Origin: CAMDMI01 sp044379485
GTDB taxonomy: Bacteria; Bacteroidota; Bacteroidia; Cytophagales; Flexibacteraceae
Reading direction: 5' to 3'
NCBI GenBank assembly: GCA_044379485.1
Contig: JBIPOE010000002.1
Span: 62,001 to 126,000 of the forward strand
Length of the DNA: 64,000 nucleotides
The translations under genes were made by a program, and so were the position numbers. Of this stretch, positions 9,227-18,411 are shown one piece after another. Each line of letters begins with the position of its first letter. The stretch's first letter is position 1. The notes under the pieces are model-generated. The model did not search any database. It saw only the letters and a program-made list of their open reading frames with translations, and had not been told where the DNA came from.

Positions 9227-9939
9227 AAATTTTTGACTGCCATTCTCATATCACCAACGGATTTTCAAATTATCATCTAGATGTGGTGGCTAAAATGGTT
9301 ATCTTTAATTCTTTTGAAGATTATGATTTAAATGTCTCCAAAGTTGCTACCCAGGATGCGATTGCCATCATTTTAGATTTCAGGCATAACTTCCAACGAA
9401 TGAAAGAGCTGGTAGTTACAAAAAAAGTAAATGCGATAAAAATCCATAGTCGAATTCTGAAAATTGAAGAATCAGAACTTGATTTAATACTTGAGCACAT
9501 TTCTGAATTAAACACCAAGCTACCAATTATTTACGATGCATTTTATTTTGGGCCAGAGCTAAATAATCAACCTTCGCTTCGGCATTTGACCACTATAGCA
9601 AAAGAATTTCCTGAAAATCCGATAGTAGTTGCCCACTGTGGCGGACACAAAGTTTTGGAATATTTCTACCATCTCAGACCTTTGCCAAACATCTATTACG
9701 ATTTGTCATTCAGTCTCGGATATTTGAAAACCACATCTGCCTATTTAGATCTTCAAAATCTGATTAGATTTACAGATAAAAAGAAGATATTGTTTGGAAG
9801 TGATTTTCCTTTTTCCGATCCTGTAATTCAGTTTCAAAACTTTAAACAAATAGCCACCGACCTTTCGCTTAACGATCAGGAGATGGGCTATATTTTACTC
9901 GATAACGCAAATTTGATTTATAAAAAACAGAATGGATAA
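9223..9939 (+). CDS. Amidohydrolase-superfamily TIM-barrel protein
   Basis: 238 residues. The N-terminus FDCHSHITNG contains the HxH metal motif (H7, H9). A lysine/histidine strand VNAIKIHSR, a further histidine in VVAHCGGHK, and the C-terminal catalytic Asp in LFGSDFPFSDP match the amidohydrolase-2/TatD-like fold. Known relatives hydrolyse amides or lactones, or decarboxylate aromatic and dicarboxylic acids. It is shorter than most members (about 280-330). It overlaps the aminotransferase gene by 4 bp and the WecE-like gene by 8 bp. Confidence 0.8.
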   Translation: MKIFDCHSHITNGFSNYHLDVVAKMVIFNSFEDYDLNVSKVATQDAIAIILDFRHNFQRMKELVVTKKVNAIKIHSRILKIEESELDLILEHISELNTKLPIIYDAFYFGPELNNQPSLRHLTTIAKEFPENPIVVAHCGGHKVLEYFYHLRPLPNIYYDLSFSLGYLKTTSAYLDLQNLIRFTDKKKILFGSDFPFSDPVIQFQNFKQIATDLSLNDQEMGYILLDNANLIYKKQNG

Positions 9940-11089
9940 AAGTATAAACATTCCTTTTAACAAACCGTATCTGACTGGAAAAGAGGCCCACTATTTATAT
10001 CAGGCTGTTTTATCAGGAAAAATCAGTGGAGATGGCCTTTTTACCAAAAAATGCCACCAGTTTTTTGAATCAAAATATGGTTTTCAAAAGGTTTTGCTCA
10101 CTACCTCTTGTACAGACGCCTTAGAACTTTCAGCATTGTTGCTCAATATTCAACCAGGTGATGAGGTTATTTTACCTTCTTATACTTTCGTTTCAACAGC
10201 CAATGCATTTGCCTTAAGGGGCGCCATGCTTCGGTTTGTGGACAGCCGTCCAGACCATCCTGGTATAGATGAAGAAAAAATTGCTGAGGTCATTAACGAA
10301 AAAACAAAAGTCATAGTGCCCGTTCATTATGCTGGCGTGGCTTCTGATATGGATAAAATAAACGACCTGGCCAAAAAACACAACCTTGCTGTGGTTGAAG
10401 ATGCTGCACAAGCCATTGATGCCTACTATTTTGGAAAAAACGGTAAAACCCCATTGGGCGCCTGTGGTGATTTGGGTTGTTTTTCTTTTCATGAAACAAA
10501 AAATATTATGGCAGGTGAAGGAGGTATGATTGCTTTAAACCAGGAAAAATATCACGGAAGAGCAGAAATACTGAGAGAAAAAGGGACCAATCGATCTTCC
10601 TTTTTTCGGGGTGAAGTAGATAAATACAGCTGGGTGGATATAGGCTCAAGTTTTTTACCGAGCGATATCATAGCAGCGTTTTTATATGCTCAATTGGAAA
10701 ATCTGGAAGACATTCAATTGAAAAGATTGGCCATTTGGGAGCGCTATTTCACCAATCTGGAAAATCTTGAAAAGGAAGGACATCTGAAAAGGCCATTTAC
10801 GCCAGATTATTCCTCAAAAAACGGTCATATGTTTTATGTGGTTTGCAATAGCCTTGAGGAAAGGACGGATCTGGTTAATTACCTAAAGGAAAGAGGAATA
10901 TACTCTGTTTTCCACTATCTGAGTCTTCACTCGGCCCCATATTTTATTGTCAATCACGATGGAAGGCCCTTGTCGGAATCCGATAGGTACACTGATTGTC
11001 TTTTGCGTCTTCCCTTATTCTATGAATTGAGCCTTCAGCAAATAGATGAAATTAGTGAAGCCATAGAATCCTATTTCAGGAACAGATAA
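9932..11089 (+). CDS. wecE: dTDP-4-amino-4,6-dideoxygalactose transaminase (WecE/RffA-type)
   Basis: DegT/DnrJ/EryC1/StrS sugar aminotransferase of 385 residues. The N-terminus IPFNKPYLTGKE, the SCTDALE PLP-phosphate loop, VVEDAAQA, and FSFHETKNIMAGEGG with the PLP lysine K190 are characteristic of the WecE/RffA branch. That branch makes dTDP-Fuc4N from dTDP-4-keto-6-deoxyglucose and glutamate. It is the last gene of the plus-strand operon. No rmlA or rmlB is present in the window, so the keto-sugar substrate must come from elsewhere. Confidence 0.9.
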   Translation: MDKSINIPFNKPYLTGKEAHYLYQAVLSGKISGDGLFTKKCHQFFESKYGFQKVLLTTSCTDALELSALLLNIQPGDEVILPSYTFVSTANAFALRGAMLRFVDSRPDHPGIDEEKIAEVINEKTKVIVPVHYAGVASDMDKINDLAKKHNLAVVEDAAQAIDAYYFGKNGKTPLGACGDLGCFSFHETKNIMAGEGGMIALNQEKYHGRAEILREKGTNRSSFFRGEVDKYSWVDIGSSFLPSDIIAAFLYAQLENLEDIQLKRLAIWERYFTNLENLEKEGHLKRPFTPDYSSKNGHMFYVVCNSLEERTDLVNYLKERGIYSVFHYLSLHSAPYFIVNHDGRPLSESDRYTDCLLRLPLFYELSLQQIDEISEAIESYFRNR

Positions 11090-11099
11090 TACAAGGAAA

Positions 11100-11993
11100 T
11101 CAAATTTGGCTTTCCAATATGCGGATGCCCTCCTCAAAGCTGTGAGGTTGATAACCAAGTTGGGATACAGCTTTAGAAATATCGAAACCTGTTCTTGGCG
11201 GTCTTTTTGCTGGTTGTGAAAAGGTTGCTGCTGATGCTTTAACAATTAAGTTCTTATCAAGGCCAAAATAATCAGCGGTTAAATTTGCCATAGCAAATGG
11301 GGTTAAAAAATCCTTCCCGGAAATATTAAAAATACCTGTTGCACCCTTCTCTGCAATTAAAATACAGCCTTGGGCCAGGTCTTCTGCCAGAGTTGGAGTT
11401 CTAAATTGATCATCTACTACCTGAATAGTTTTTCCTTGTTCCAGGCTTGCTTTTACCCAAAGAATTATGTTAGTCCTGCTAAGACCAGGCGAAATGCCGT
11501 AAACCAAAACTGTTCTTGCAATAGCCCACCTACAGGTGGCAGCTTGAACAACTATTTCTGCATCTAATTTGCTTTGACCATAAATACTTATCGGATTAGG
11601 AACTCCATCCTCTGTATATGGTCCTTCTTTTCCATCAAAAATAAAATCAGTTGAAAGATGAATGAGGTGGCAATTTATTTGGTTACAAGAATTAACAACA
11701 TTTCTAGTCGCATCAACATTTACTATTTGGCATTTTTCAGGATTCAGCTCGCATTCGTCCACATTCGTCATAGCAGCAGAATGAATAACCACATCCGGTT
11801 TAAACGACCAAACACATTGATTCAAATCCGAAGGCTTTGTAATGTCACAAGATTCATATCTAACATTAAAAGGAAGGTCTAAAATTCGGCAAGGGCCTTG
11901 GCCAGAGGCTAAAATTTTATGATTAGAGGTGCCAAGAAGGGCAACCAGTTTTTGACCCAAAAGTCCGTTAGAACCGGTAATAAAAATCTTCAT
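11100..11993 (-). CDS. RmlD-like dTDP-4-dehydrorhamnose reductase family protein
   Basis: SDR of 297 residues with the NAD(P) motif ITGSNGLLGQKL at the N-terminus, the HSAAMTNVDECE segment typical of RmlD, a serine/threonine in HLSTDFIFDG, and the YGQSK (YxxxK) catalytic pair. The family reduces the 4-keto group of dTDP-sugars, or acts on methionine adenosyltransferase-like partners in animals. The RmlD call is by family only, since no other rml gene is adjacent. It lies 1 bp after the polytopic membrane protein gene and converges on wecE. Confidence 0.8.
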   Translation of the reverse strand: MKIFITGSNGLLGQKLVALLGTSNHKILASGQGPCRILDLPFNVRYESCDITKPSDLNQCVWSFKPDVVIHSAAMTNVDECELNPEKCQIVNVDATRNVVNSCNQINCHLIHLSTDFIFDGKEGPYTEDGVPNPISIYGQSKLDAEIVVQAATCRWAIARTVLVYGISPGLSRTNIILWVKASLEQGKTIQVVDDQFRTPTLAEDLAQGCILIAEKGATGIFNISGKDFLTPFAMANLTADYFGLDKNLIVKASAATFSQPAKRPPRTGFDISKAVSQLGYQPHSFEEGIRILESQI

Positions 11994-11994
11994 A

Positions 11995-13149
11995 TTACAT
12001 ACTTAGGAAAAAAATACGAAGCAAACAAACATAATATAAATAATAAAGGCCCAATAATCCATGAGCAAATAAGACTAATGAAAGAATTACTTGCCTAAAA
12101 TCAAAATTCTTATTTACCTGAAAAGAAAAATATGGTAATATAAATACGATTGAGAGTTTATTAACAATAGGAGTTTGCCATATCAAATTTGGGTACATGC
12201 CTCCATTCAAATAATCTATTATAGTAAAGGATAAAGTATAACCAACAAAGACCAATACAAAAGAAAAAACTAATTTATAGTCCTTAGCAAAATCTTTTAT
12301 ATAAAACAAAAGGAATAACACTCCAACTAGGTAGCCCTCAAAAATAATTCGAATATGGTTTACGATACTACCATGAAGAAAAAAGGGCTGAAATTTCATA
12401 CCAAAAGTCTTCAAATATGAAGGCGTATAATATCTCAAGTAAAAACTTTGACCAACTATACAAAAAGTTAAAAACGTAGAAAACTGAATTGCCCTTAATA
12501 ATTTTTGGCTTAATCCATATTTCAAAAACGTGTAAAAAGGAACTGCAGGTATAAAACAAAAAACAAAGCTTGGCTTGGTTAATATAAGTAATACTGAAAT
12601 TAAATACGCGTATTTAAGGTATTTGGTATTATCATCCTCTAAAAATTTGAAGAAATAAAGCACAAGGGCATATGCTATTGGAATTGATAATGACATCGTA
12701 CCGTTATGAAAATAATTCATACTGATAGTCTCTGTCATAACGAATTTAGAAAAAATAGGTATCGGAATTGCAAACTGTAGGAGTACCAACAAGATACTCA
12801 TTAAGAAGTTCATCTCAGTCTTAAATACTTCTTTAATTATCCGTATGGAAAAGTAGTAGGTAAAAAACTGCGCCCCTGAAAAAATAATAAAACCAGCAAA
12901 TAATTTGAAGGAATAACTTGAAGAAAAAAGGGAAAAAACCTTTATAGCTACAAAAAACATCGGGTGAGCTGGAAAATGCTCTGCTGTAGAAAGGCCATCT
13001 GCAAACTTAATATGATCAACTAAATCCGGTTTATCTACCTTAAAATATAATAAAAGTATTGCATATGGTAAAACAGAAAGCAAAAAATAGATTGGATACG
13101 CTATTCTTTTGCTTGGAATTACCCGAAAAAAGTTAAATATTTTTCTCAT
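11995..13149 (-). CDS. Polytopic membrane protein, possible GT-C/polymerase-like
   Basis: 384 residues with about ten hydrophobic segments. The first periplasmic loop carries DLVDHIKFADG and FPAHPMFF; an Asp/His-rich loop in that place recalls GT-C glycosyltransferases and EpsG-type proteins. No family was firmly recognised. It overlaps the SGNH hydrolase gene by 17 bp and is followed at once by the RmlD-like gene, so the three are likely co-transcribed. Codon use is more AT-rich than in its neighbours, as often seen for O-antigen membrane proteins. Confidence 0.7.
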   Translation of the reverse strand: MRKIFNFFRVIPSKRIAYPIYFLLSVLPYAILLLYFKVDKPDLVDHIKFADGLSTAEHFPAHPMFFVAIKVFSLFSSSYSFKLFAGFIIFSGAQFFTYYFSIRIIKEVFKTEMNFLMSILLVLLQFAIPIPIFSKFVMTETISMNYFHNGTMSLSIPIAYALVLYFFKFLEDDNTKYLKYAYLISVLLILTKPSFVFCFIPAVPFYTFLKYGLSQKLLRAIQFSTFLTFCIVGQSFYLRYYTPSYLKTFGMKFQPFFLHGSIVNHIRIIFEGYLVGVLFLLFYIKDFAKDYKLVFSFVLVFVGYTLSFTIIDYLNGGMYPNLIWQTPIVNKLSIVFILPYFSFQVNKNFDFRQVILSLVLFAHGLLGLYYLYYVCLLRIFFLSM

Positions 13150-14617
13150 TCCGATTCATTTTGTTTTTTTCTTTTTGTAATGCCTGAAATAGAAATTCTC
13201 CAATAATCTGTGCCCCTTTAGGGGTAAAATGGATGTAATCCTTTCCTGCGAGAGCTGGATTTGAATTTGCCCAGGCTTGGATGGAATTTGCCCCACCCAT
13301 AACTTCATATAAATCCCAAAAAGCCGAATTTGTGCGCTCTGCAGCATTTTTTTGAGCTAATCTTATCGAATTAATACTCTCATAACTTTCCCAAAAGCCA
13401 TTATTTCTTTTAGCCATATCCGAAACACCAACTACCAAAACCTGAATTCCGGGCCGTGATTTTTTTATAGTTTGAATAACTTTTGTCAAACTGGATTCAT
13501 ACCATGAAAAAGAATTGGCTTCATAAGGAACCACATTGATTCCAAATTGAAGGATAACCAATCTCACACCCAATCGTTTTATTTGTTCCTGTAAAAAGGT
13601 TGGATTGATTTTTAACAATTCCAGTCCAGAACTTCCTCTTAATGGGATATTATCTACAGCCACCCCTGAATTACAATCAAGGCAGACCCCATAAAAATCA
13701 TTTCTTAAATCCGACTCAATAAATAGATTTAATTTTTTCTTTTTTGTTAAGGTATTAAAATCAATAATTCTCAAACTGTCATTTTGATTTATTTCCTTTT
13801 GGATATTTTCTTTTTCGTCAAAATTAAGGCTTAAAACAACTTTGGATTTTGAATTTCTAAGCATGATAGTGGCCTTTTCATAAAAATTGGCCCTTTTAAA
13901 TCCTCCACTATTTAGAGAAAAAGAAAGCGAGTTTTTTGTTAGTTGTTGGTTATAAAGACTGTCTTGACTTAAGCGAAAAATGGAATGTAATACAGAATAA
14001 TTCCTATGACCAAGGGGTACTGGTTTCCCATAAATTATATATTTATCTATTGGATTTTTAGCTTTGATTTCAATAGAAAACCTGGATCTACTTTCTTCAT
14101 AAAACGGTAGCAAACCAGGTCCACACCCTCCAAATCTTTGTTGTAATCTTTGCCTTATATACCCAGAAACCCTATCACCCTCAATTTGTGAATCACCAAA
14201 GTGCAAAACCCTTATCAACTTCTTTTTATATGTCAAGCTGTCAAGCTCAGCAAAAAATGGAAATAAAATACTCGTGTCTCCTGCCGGATATTGAATACCC
14301 GAAGAGGAGTCTATGTGAAACACAAGGTCTGGAAGAGGCCTTCCAATATTTGTATCTACAGTTTTATTTGAAGAAAATTCGTTTTCAATAATTGAATCAG
14401 ATTTAATAAGACGCTCTGTTTCAAATTGTAAATTTTGAAGGTTCAACTTTGTCTTTTCTTTAATCGCTTTAGTTTTTTTTGAAAGAACAAATTCCTCCGG
14501 ATAAAAAACCTTTACCGGAAAGCCTAATATAGTAAAATCGTTTGGAACTATTAAATGAAAGCCAGAAAGAGCTAACAATACCAAAAGTAGAAATAACAGT
14601 ATTTGAATTGGCTTCAT
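13133..14617 (-). CDS. Membrane-anchored SGNH/GDSL hydrolase
   Basis: 494 residues if read from the ATG at 14617, which places the hydrophobic segment MKPIQILLFLLLVLLAL at the very N-terminus; the frame is open to an ATG at 14671 (512 residues). Catalytic blocks are in order: the serine motif HFGDSQIEG, the oxyanion block FGINV (GxN), and the Asp-His pair in DYIHFTPKGA. Members act as periplasmic esterases or O-acetyltransferases on polysaccharides. The overlap with the next membrane protein suggests that they work together on an exported glycan (inference). Confidence 0.82.
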   Translation of the reverse strand: MKPIQILLFLLLVLLALSGFHLIVPNDFTILGFPVKVFYPEEFVLSKKTKAIKEKTKLNLQNLQFETERLIKSDSIIENEFSSNKTVDTNIGRPLPDLVFHIDSSSGIQYPAGDTSILFPFFAELDSLTYKKKLIRVLHFGDSQIEGDRVSGYIRQRLQQRFGGCGPGLLPFYEESRSRFSIEIKAKNPIDKYIIYGKPVPLGHRNYSVLHSIFRLSQDSLYNQQLTKNSLSFSLNSGGFKRANFYEKATIMLRNSKSKVVLSLNFDEKENIQKEINQNDSLRIIDFNTLTKKKKLNLFIESDLRNDFYGVCLDCNSGVAVDNIPLRGSSGLELLKINPTFLQEQIKRLGVRLVILQFGINVVPYEANSFSWYESSLTKVIQTIKKSRPGIQVLVVGVSDMAKRNNGFWESYESINSIRLAQKNAAERTNSAFWDLYEVMGGANSIQAWANSNPALAGKDYIHFTPKGAQIIGEFLFQALQKEKNKMNRNEKNI

Positions 14618-14697
14618 CAATTTAGGAGGCAAAAGTAGAAAAACTAACCGGATTCCATTGAGTTCTTGCATTTTTGCATCTTGGTTAAAATATTAAA

Positions 14698-15153
14698 ATG
14701 AAATCAGATCTGGCAAAAAAGGTAGATATCAGAAACAAATCGGCAAGTTTTGAATTCGAATTGTTGGATAAATATACGGCTGGCATTATGCTAACTGGCA
14801 CTGAAATTAAGTCAATCAGAATGCAAAAAGTAAATGCTCAGGATAGTTTTTGTCAATTTAAAGGGGAGGAATTGTATTTAGTTAACTTAAACATTTCACA
14901 CTATGCACAAGGTACTTATAATAACCATGCATTAAAACGGGAAAGAAAATTACTTCTAAAAAAGGCTGAATTAAGAAAATTACAAGGAAAACTTGAAGAG
15001 AAAGGACTAACTATTGTTTTAACCAGACTTTTTATAAACGATGCGGGTTTATGCAAAGTGGAAATCGCATTGGCCAGAGGAAAAAAAATTCACGATAAAA
15101 GGGATACAATAAAGGAACGAGACTTACAAAGGGAATTGAGAAGAGATGGGTAA
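14698..15153 (+). CDS. smpB: SsrA-binding protein SmpB
   Basis: 151 residues of full family length. DIRNKSASFEFELL, the conserved GTEIKSIR region, and the basic C-terminal tail KKIHDKRDTIKERD are diagnostic. SmpB binds tmRNA and carries it to stalled ribosomes; the tail sits in the empty mRNA channel. The gene diverges from the SGNH hydrolase gene and overlaps the next gene by 8 bp. The tmRNA gene itself is not visible in this window. Confidence 0.97.
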   Translation: MKSDLAKKVDIRNKSASFEFELLDKYTAGIMLTGTEIKSIRMQKVNAQDSFCQFKGEELYLVNLNISHYAQGTYNNHALKRERKLLLKKAELRKLQGKLEEKGLTIVLTRLFINDAGLCKVEIALARGKKIHDKRDTIKERDLQRELRRDG

Positions 15154-16726
15154 GTCATTATTATTCGGTTTAATTTCTTTTTTCTGCTTTCAATATTTAT
15201 GTATTGGCCAAAATTCACTTTTACTTTGGAATGAGTCGTCCAAACTGGCGAAAGAAAAAAAATGGAACCAAATAATTGAGAAAATTAAGCCTCACATATT
15301 TCCTGCCCCAAATGACACTCTTGCGCCCTGGTTGATTCAGCTATATGCACATTCATGTTTTCAAAACGGGGATAAAGTATCTGCTTTTGTTTCTGCCAAT
15401 CGGGTATTAAATGAATATTCAAAATGGCGCCATATCGAAGAACCATATTTCCTCCTGGGACAAATCGCATATAAAAACAGAACCATAAAACTGGCTGGTC
15501 AATATTGGGTAAACTTATCGCCAAAATTTGAGACCTCCTTAATCTCCTTCATAAATAAAAATCCATTTTCCTATTCAAAAGATAGCATTAATAATTTACG
15601 CAACGATTCGGCTTTTAAAGAAACCATGTTCCTTAAGGTTTTATCGCAACAAACTCAGATAGCCTCTGGCAATAAAAACAACAAAGCTCTTAGGTTGGGT
15701 ATAGTCCTTCCATTTGATCTTCATTCAAAAATAAATACGATAGAGGACAACCCAATCTTTGATTTCTACAGGGGTATTTCACTTGCCTTTGAAGTTTTGG
15801 CTGCTTCGGATTCAGCTATCGAAATGTATACTTTTGATTTCAAAAACTCTATAAAAGAATTAAACCTACTTATCAAAAACCAGTCCTTTTCAGGCTTAAA
15901 CCTAATTTTAGGCCCGATAAAATTCACAATGCTTCCACAAATGGAAACATTGTCGAATGAACTAAAAACCCCAATTATTAATCCACTTTCATACCAAAAC
16001 TTTGATTCCCCAAATTCCTATTTACATGCCCAGCAACCATCGTTTTCAACAATATCTTCAGCAGCCTTTGAGTTCGTTTCTAAATTAACCATAGGGAGAA
16101 AAGCGGGAATAATTTTTGGCCCCGAAAAAAACGACTCCTTACTTGCTGATTCCTATAAAAAAGTACTGTTAAAAATGGGTAGAGAGCTTGTTCTTTTTAA
16201 AAAGGTAGGAAAAAACTCAGCGGCCAACCTTACCAAATTTCTTGTTGAATCAGGCCTGGATTCCACTTCTCATCTTTTTATAGCAAATAATGAAGCCTTG
16301 GTAAGGTTACAACTTCCGGGTGCATATAGCTGGACCAAAGCAAAATATCCTGTGGTCGTGTTCGGGAAATGGATTGAAAGTCCAACTGCTGATTTTGGGG
16401 AATATAAGCGACTTCCTTTTTATTTTATTGGATCAGATCTTCCAGATTATGAACATTCACAATTTAAAAACTGGAAGGAAAGTTATATTTTAAAATGGGG
16501 CCTCCCTCCAAATTGGATTGCCTGGAAAGGATTTGATTTGGTGTTTTCGTTTACCAAAAAGTGGTATAATTCAAATAATTCTGTATTTTCAAAAGAAGAC
16601 CTGCTTAATCCAATAAAAAGTGAGCTATTTGGGACATACCAATTTTCTAAATTAGAATTGGATAACCAATATGTCCCAATCTATAAGGTTGAAGATCACT
16701 TTTTTCAAAAAGTTTGGCCAGAATAA
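15146..16726 (+). CDS. Secreted type 1 periplasmic-binding-fold protein with TPR-like N-terminus
   Basis: 526 residues. A signal peptide (MGKSLLFGLISFFCFQYLC) is followed by a helical TPR-like part (about 25-170). From residue 185 comes a type 1 periplasmic binding fold, starting LRLGIVLPFDLH and including FYRGISLAFEVLA and LILGPIK. Bacteroidota often have such ABC-substrate-binding-like proteins joined to LysM domains; no LysM is seen here. It lacks transporter partners nearby, so a sensory or cell-wall role is as likely as uptake. Its start lies within smpB, an unusual but frame-compatible overlap. Confidence 0.75.
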   Translation: MGKSLLFGLISFFCFQYLCIGQNSLLLWNESSKLAKEKKWNQIIEKIKPHIFPAPNDTLAPWLIQLYAHSCFQNGDKVSAFVSANRVLNEYSKWRHIEEPYFLLGQIAYKNRTIKLAGQYWVNLSPKFETSLISFINKNPFSYSKDSINNLRNDSAFKETMFLKVLSQQTQIASGNKNNKALRLGIVLPFDLHSKINTIEDNPIFDFYRGISLAFEVLAASDSAIEMYTFDFKNSIKELNLLIKNQSFSGLNLILGPIKFTMLPQMETLSNELKTPIINPLSYQNFDSPNSYLHAQQPSFSTISSAAFEFVSKLTIGRKAGIIFGPEKNDSLLADSYKKVLLKMGRELVLFKKVGKNSAANLTKFLVESGLDSTSHLFIANNEALVRLQLPGAYSWTKAKYPVVVFGKWIESPTADFGEYKRLPFYFIGSDLPDYEHSQFKNWKESYILKWGLPPNWIAWKGFDLVFSFTKKWYNSNNSVFSKEDLLNPIKSELFGTYQFSKLELDNQYVPIYKVEDHFFQKVWPE

Positions 16727-16887
16727 ATCTACCGCCAATTTCTAAATTATTAAACTATTAAATATCAAACAGATAAAAAATGCCTTCTTTGAGAGATAAT
16801 GGAAAAAATTGAAATTTATCCTTTTCCGAAAGTGAGCCATATAAACACTAAAAAACGAACTCATTTTATTTTTCGAAATCTCAGAAC

Positions 16888-16895
16888 CATTTTTG
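16888..16895 (+). promoter_or_regulatory. -7-like element 4 nt before the dedA start
   Basis: CATTTTTG matches the Bacteroidota -7 consensus TAnnTTTG at all but the first base and ends exactly four bases before the ATG at 16900. The same four-base distance is found before guaA and the ABC-F gene, which suggests a leaderless or nearly leaderless transcript. No clear -33 box is seen. Confidence 0.35.
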
Positions 16896-16899
16896 CGGC

Positions 16900-17547
16900 A
16901 TGATAGAATTCTTAAAGGAGGCATTAGATTTCTTCCTTCACCTTGATAAGCACCTTAACGCAATTGTAGCAGAGTACGGAACGCTTACTTATGTAATACT
17001 TTTTTTAATAGTTTTTGTTGAAACAGGTTTGGTTATTATGCCTTTGTTGCCCGGCGATTCTCTTTTATTTGCTGTAGGTGCTTTGGCGGCTTCGGCGACA
17101 GAGGGTCAAGGCATTAACATTGCATTTGTGATTCCTCTTCTAATCTTTGCCGCCTTATTGGGAGACAATGTCAACTATTTTGTAGGCAAAACCTTTGGGG
17201 CCCAAATTGCAAAACGGGAAAAAATATTGTTTTTTAAACGAGAGTACCTTGTAAAAACCGAGGCCTATTATGCGAAACATGGTGGACAAACAGTAATAAT
17301 GGCCCGGTTCATCCCAATAATTAGGACATTGGCTCCTTTTGTAGCTGGAGCTGGGAGTATGAATTATAGTAAGTACATATTCTATTGTATAGTTGGTGCG
17401 CTTGTTTGGGTCATTGGAATTACAATGCTGGGTTACCTTTTTGGCAATATTCCGATTATTAAGGAAAATTTTGAAATTGTTGTTCTTGCAATAATTGGCT
17501 TTTCCGTGTTGCCTATTTTTATTCAAATGTTTAAGAAGAAGGACTAA
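16900..17547 (+). CDS. DedA-family membrane protein
   Basis: 215 residues, inner-membrane protein of the DedA/VTT family. It has the re-entrant-loop motif FVETGLVIMPLLPGDSLL near 40-57, GDNVNYFVGKTFG, and the arginine-rich FIPIIRTLAPFVAGAGSM motif near 128-145. Members are linked to lipid scrambling, including undecaprenyl-phosphate recycling, and to membrane-potential homeostasis. It stands alone between the periplasmic-binding-like gene and the CDP-sugar cluster. Confidence 0.92.
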   Translation: MIEFLKEALDFFLHLDKHLNAIVAEYGTLTYVILFLIVFVETGLVIMPLLPGDSLLFAVGALAASATEGQGINIAFVIPLLIFAALLGDNVNYFVGKTFGAQIAKREKILFFKREYLVKTEAYYAKHGGQTVIMARFIPIIRTLAPFVAGAGSMNYSKYIFYCIVGALVWVIGITMLGYLFGNIPIIKENFEIVVLAIIGFSVLPIFIQMFKKKD

Positions 17548-17583
17548 TTCTTTAAATCAGTCCAAAATAGCTTATCCAATTTT

Positions 17584-17591
17584 TACTTTTG
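17584..17591 (+). promoter_or_regulatory. Candidate -7 element of the rfbF operon
   Basis: TACTTTTG fits the Bacteroidota -7 consensus TAnnTTTG exactly and lies 38 bases before the rfbF ATG, at the head of an eight-gene plus-strand cluster. A matching -33 TTG is not obvious. Confidence 0.4.
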
Positions 17592-17629
17592 TTAAAATCA
17601 TCTTTTTTATATTGCCACATTATTAATTA

Positions 17630-18406
17630 ATGAAAGTTGTAATTCTTGCTGGTGGACTTGGCACACGCCTTTCCGAAGAAACCGATTTAAGGCCAAAGCC
17701 AATGGTGGAAATTGGTGGAAAACCTATTCTATGGCACATTATGAAAACATATTCCACCTTTGGCTTCAATGAGTTTGTCGTTTGCTTGGGCTATAAGGGA
17801 TATTTTATTAAGGAATACTTTGCCAACTATTTTTTACATCAGACAGATGTAACTATTGATATGGCTAGTAATGCAATGGAATTTCATAAATCATCTTCCG
17901 AAAACTGGAAAATTTCTTTAATAGATACTGGTAAAGATAGCATGACTGGTGGTCGAATTAAACGAATTCAGCCTTATATTGGGAATGAACCTTTTATGTT
18001 GACTTATGGAGATGGAGTTGCAGATATTGATGTTTCCAAATTAGTCCGTTTTCATAAAAGCCATGGCAAAATGCTAACCGTCACCTCTATTCAACCTTCA
18101 GGTAGATTTGGCGCCCTCGAATTGGATGAAAAAACTAATCTTGTTTCATCATTTTATGAAAAACCAAAGGGCGATGGAATTTGGATTAACGGAGGATACT
18201 TTGTTTGTCAGCCAGAGGTGTTTGATTACATCAAAAAAGGTGATTCCACAATCTGGGAGCAGGAACCTCTTCAAAATCTGGCTTCTGAGGGCCAATTAAT
18301 GGGTTTTAAACATGAGGGTTTTTGGAGCCCAATGGACACACTAAAAGACAAACAGGACTTAAATGAATTGTGGAACACAGGAAAGGCCAAATGGAAAATC
18401 TGGTAA
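17630..18406 (+). CDS. rfbF: Glucose-1-phosphate cytidylyltransferase
   Basis: 258 residues, full family length. The nucleotidyltransferase signature VILAGGLGTRLSEET, followed by RPKPMVEIGGKPILWHIM, is specific to RfbF/DdhA. LTYGDGVADID carries the metal-binding Asp, and the C-terminal part has GFWSPMDTLKDK. It makes CDP-glucose from CTP and glucose-1-phosphate, the entry to all CDP-3,6-dideoxyhexoses. It is the first gene of the cluster, 5 bp before rfbG. Confidence 0.97.
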   Translation: MKVVILAGGLGTRLSEETDLRPKPMVEIGGKPILWHIMKTYSTFGFNEFVVCLGYKGYFIKEYFANYFLHQTDVTIDMASNAMEFHKSSSENWKISLIDTGKDSMTGGRIKRIQPYIGNEPFMLTYGDGVADIDVSKLVRFHKSHGKMLTVTSIQPSGRFGALELDEKTNLVSSFYEKPKGDGIWINGGYFVCQPEVFDYIKKGDSTIWEQEPLQNLASEGQLMGFKHEGFWSPMDTLKDKQDLNELWNTGKAKWKIW

Positions 18407-18411
18407 CTGGA

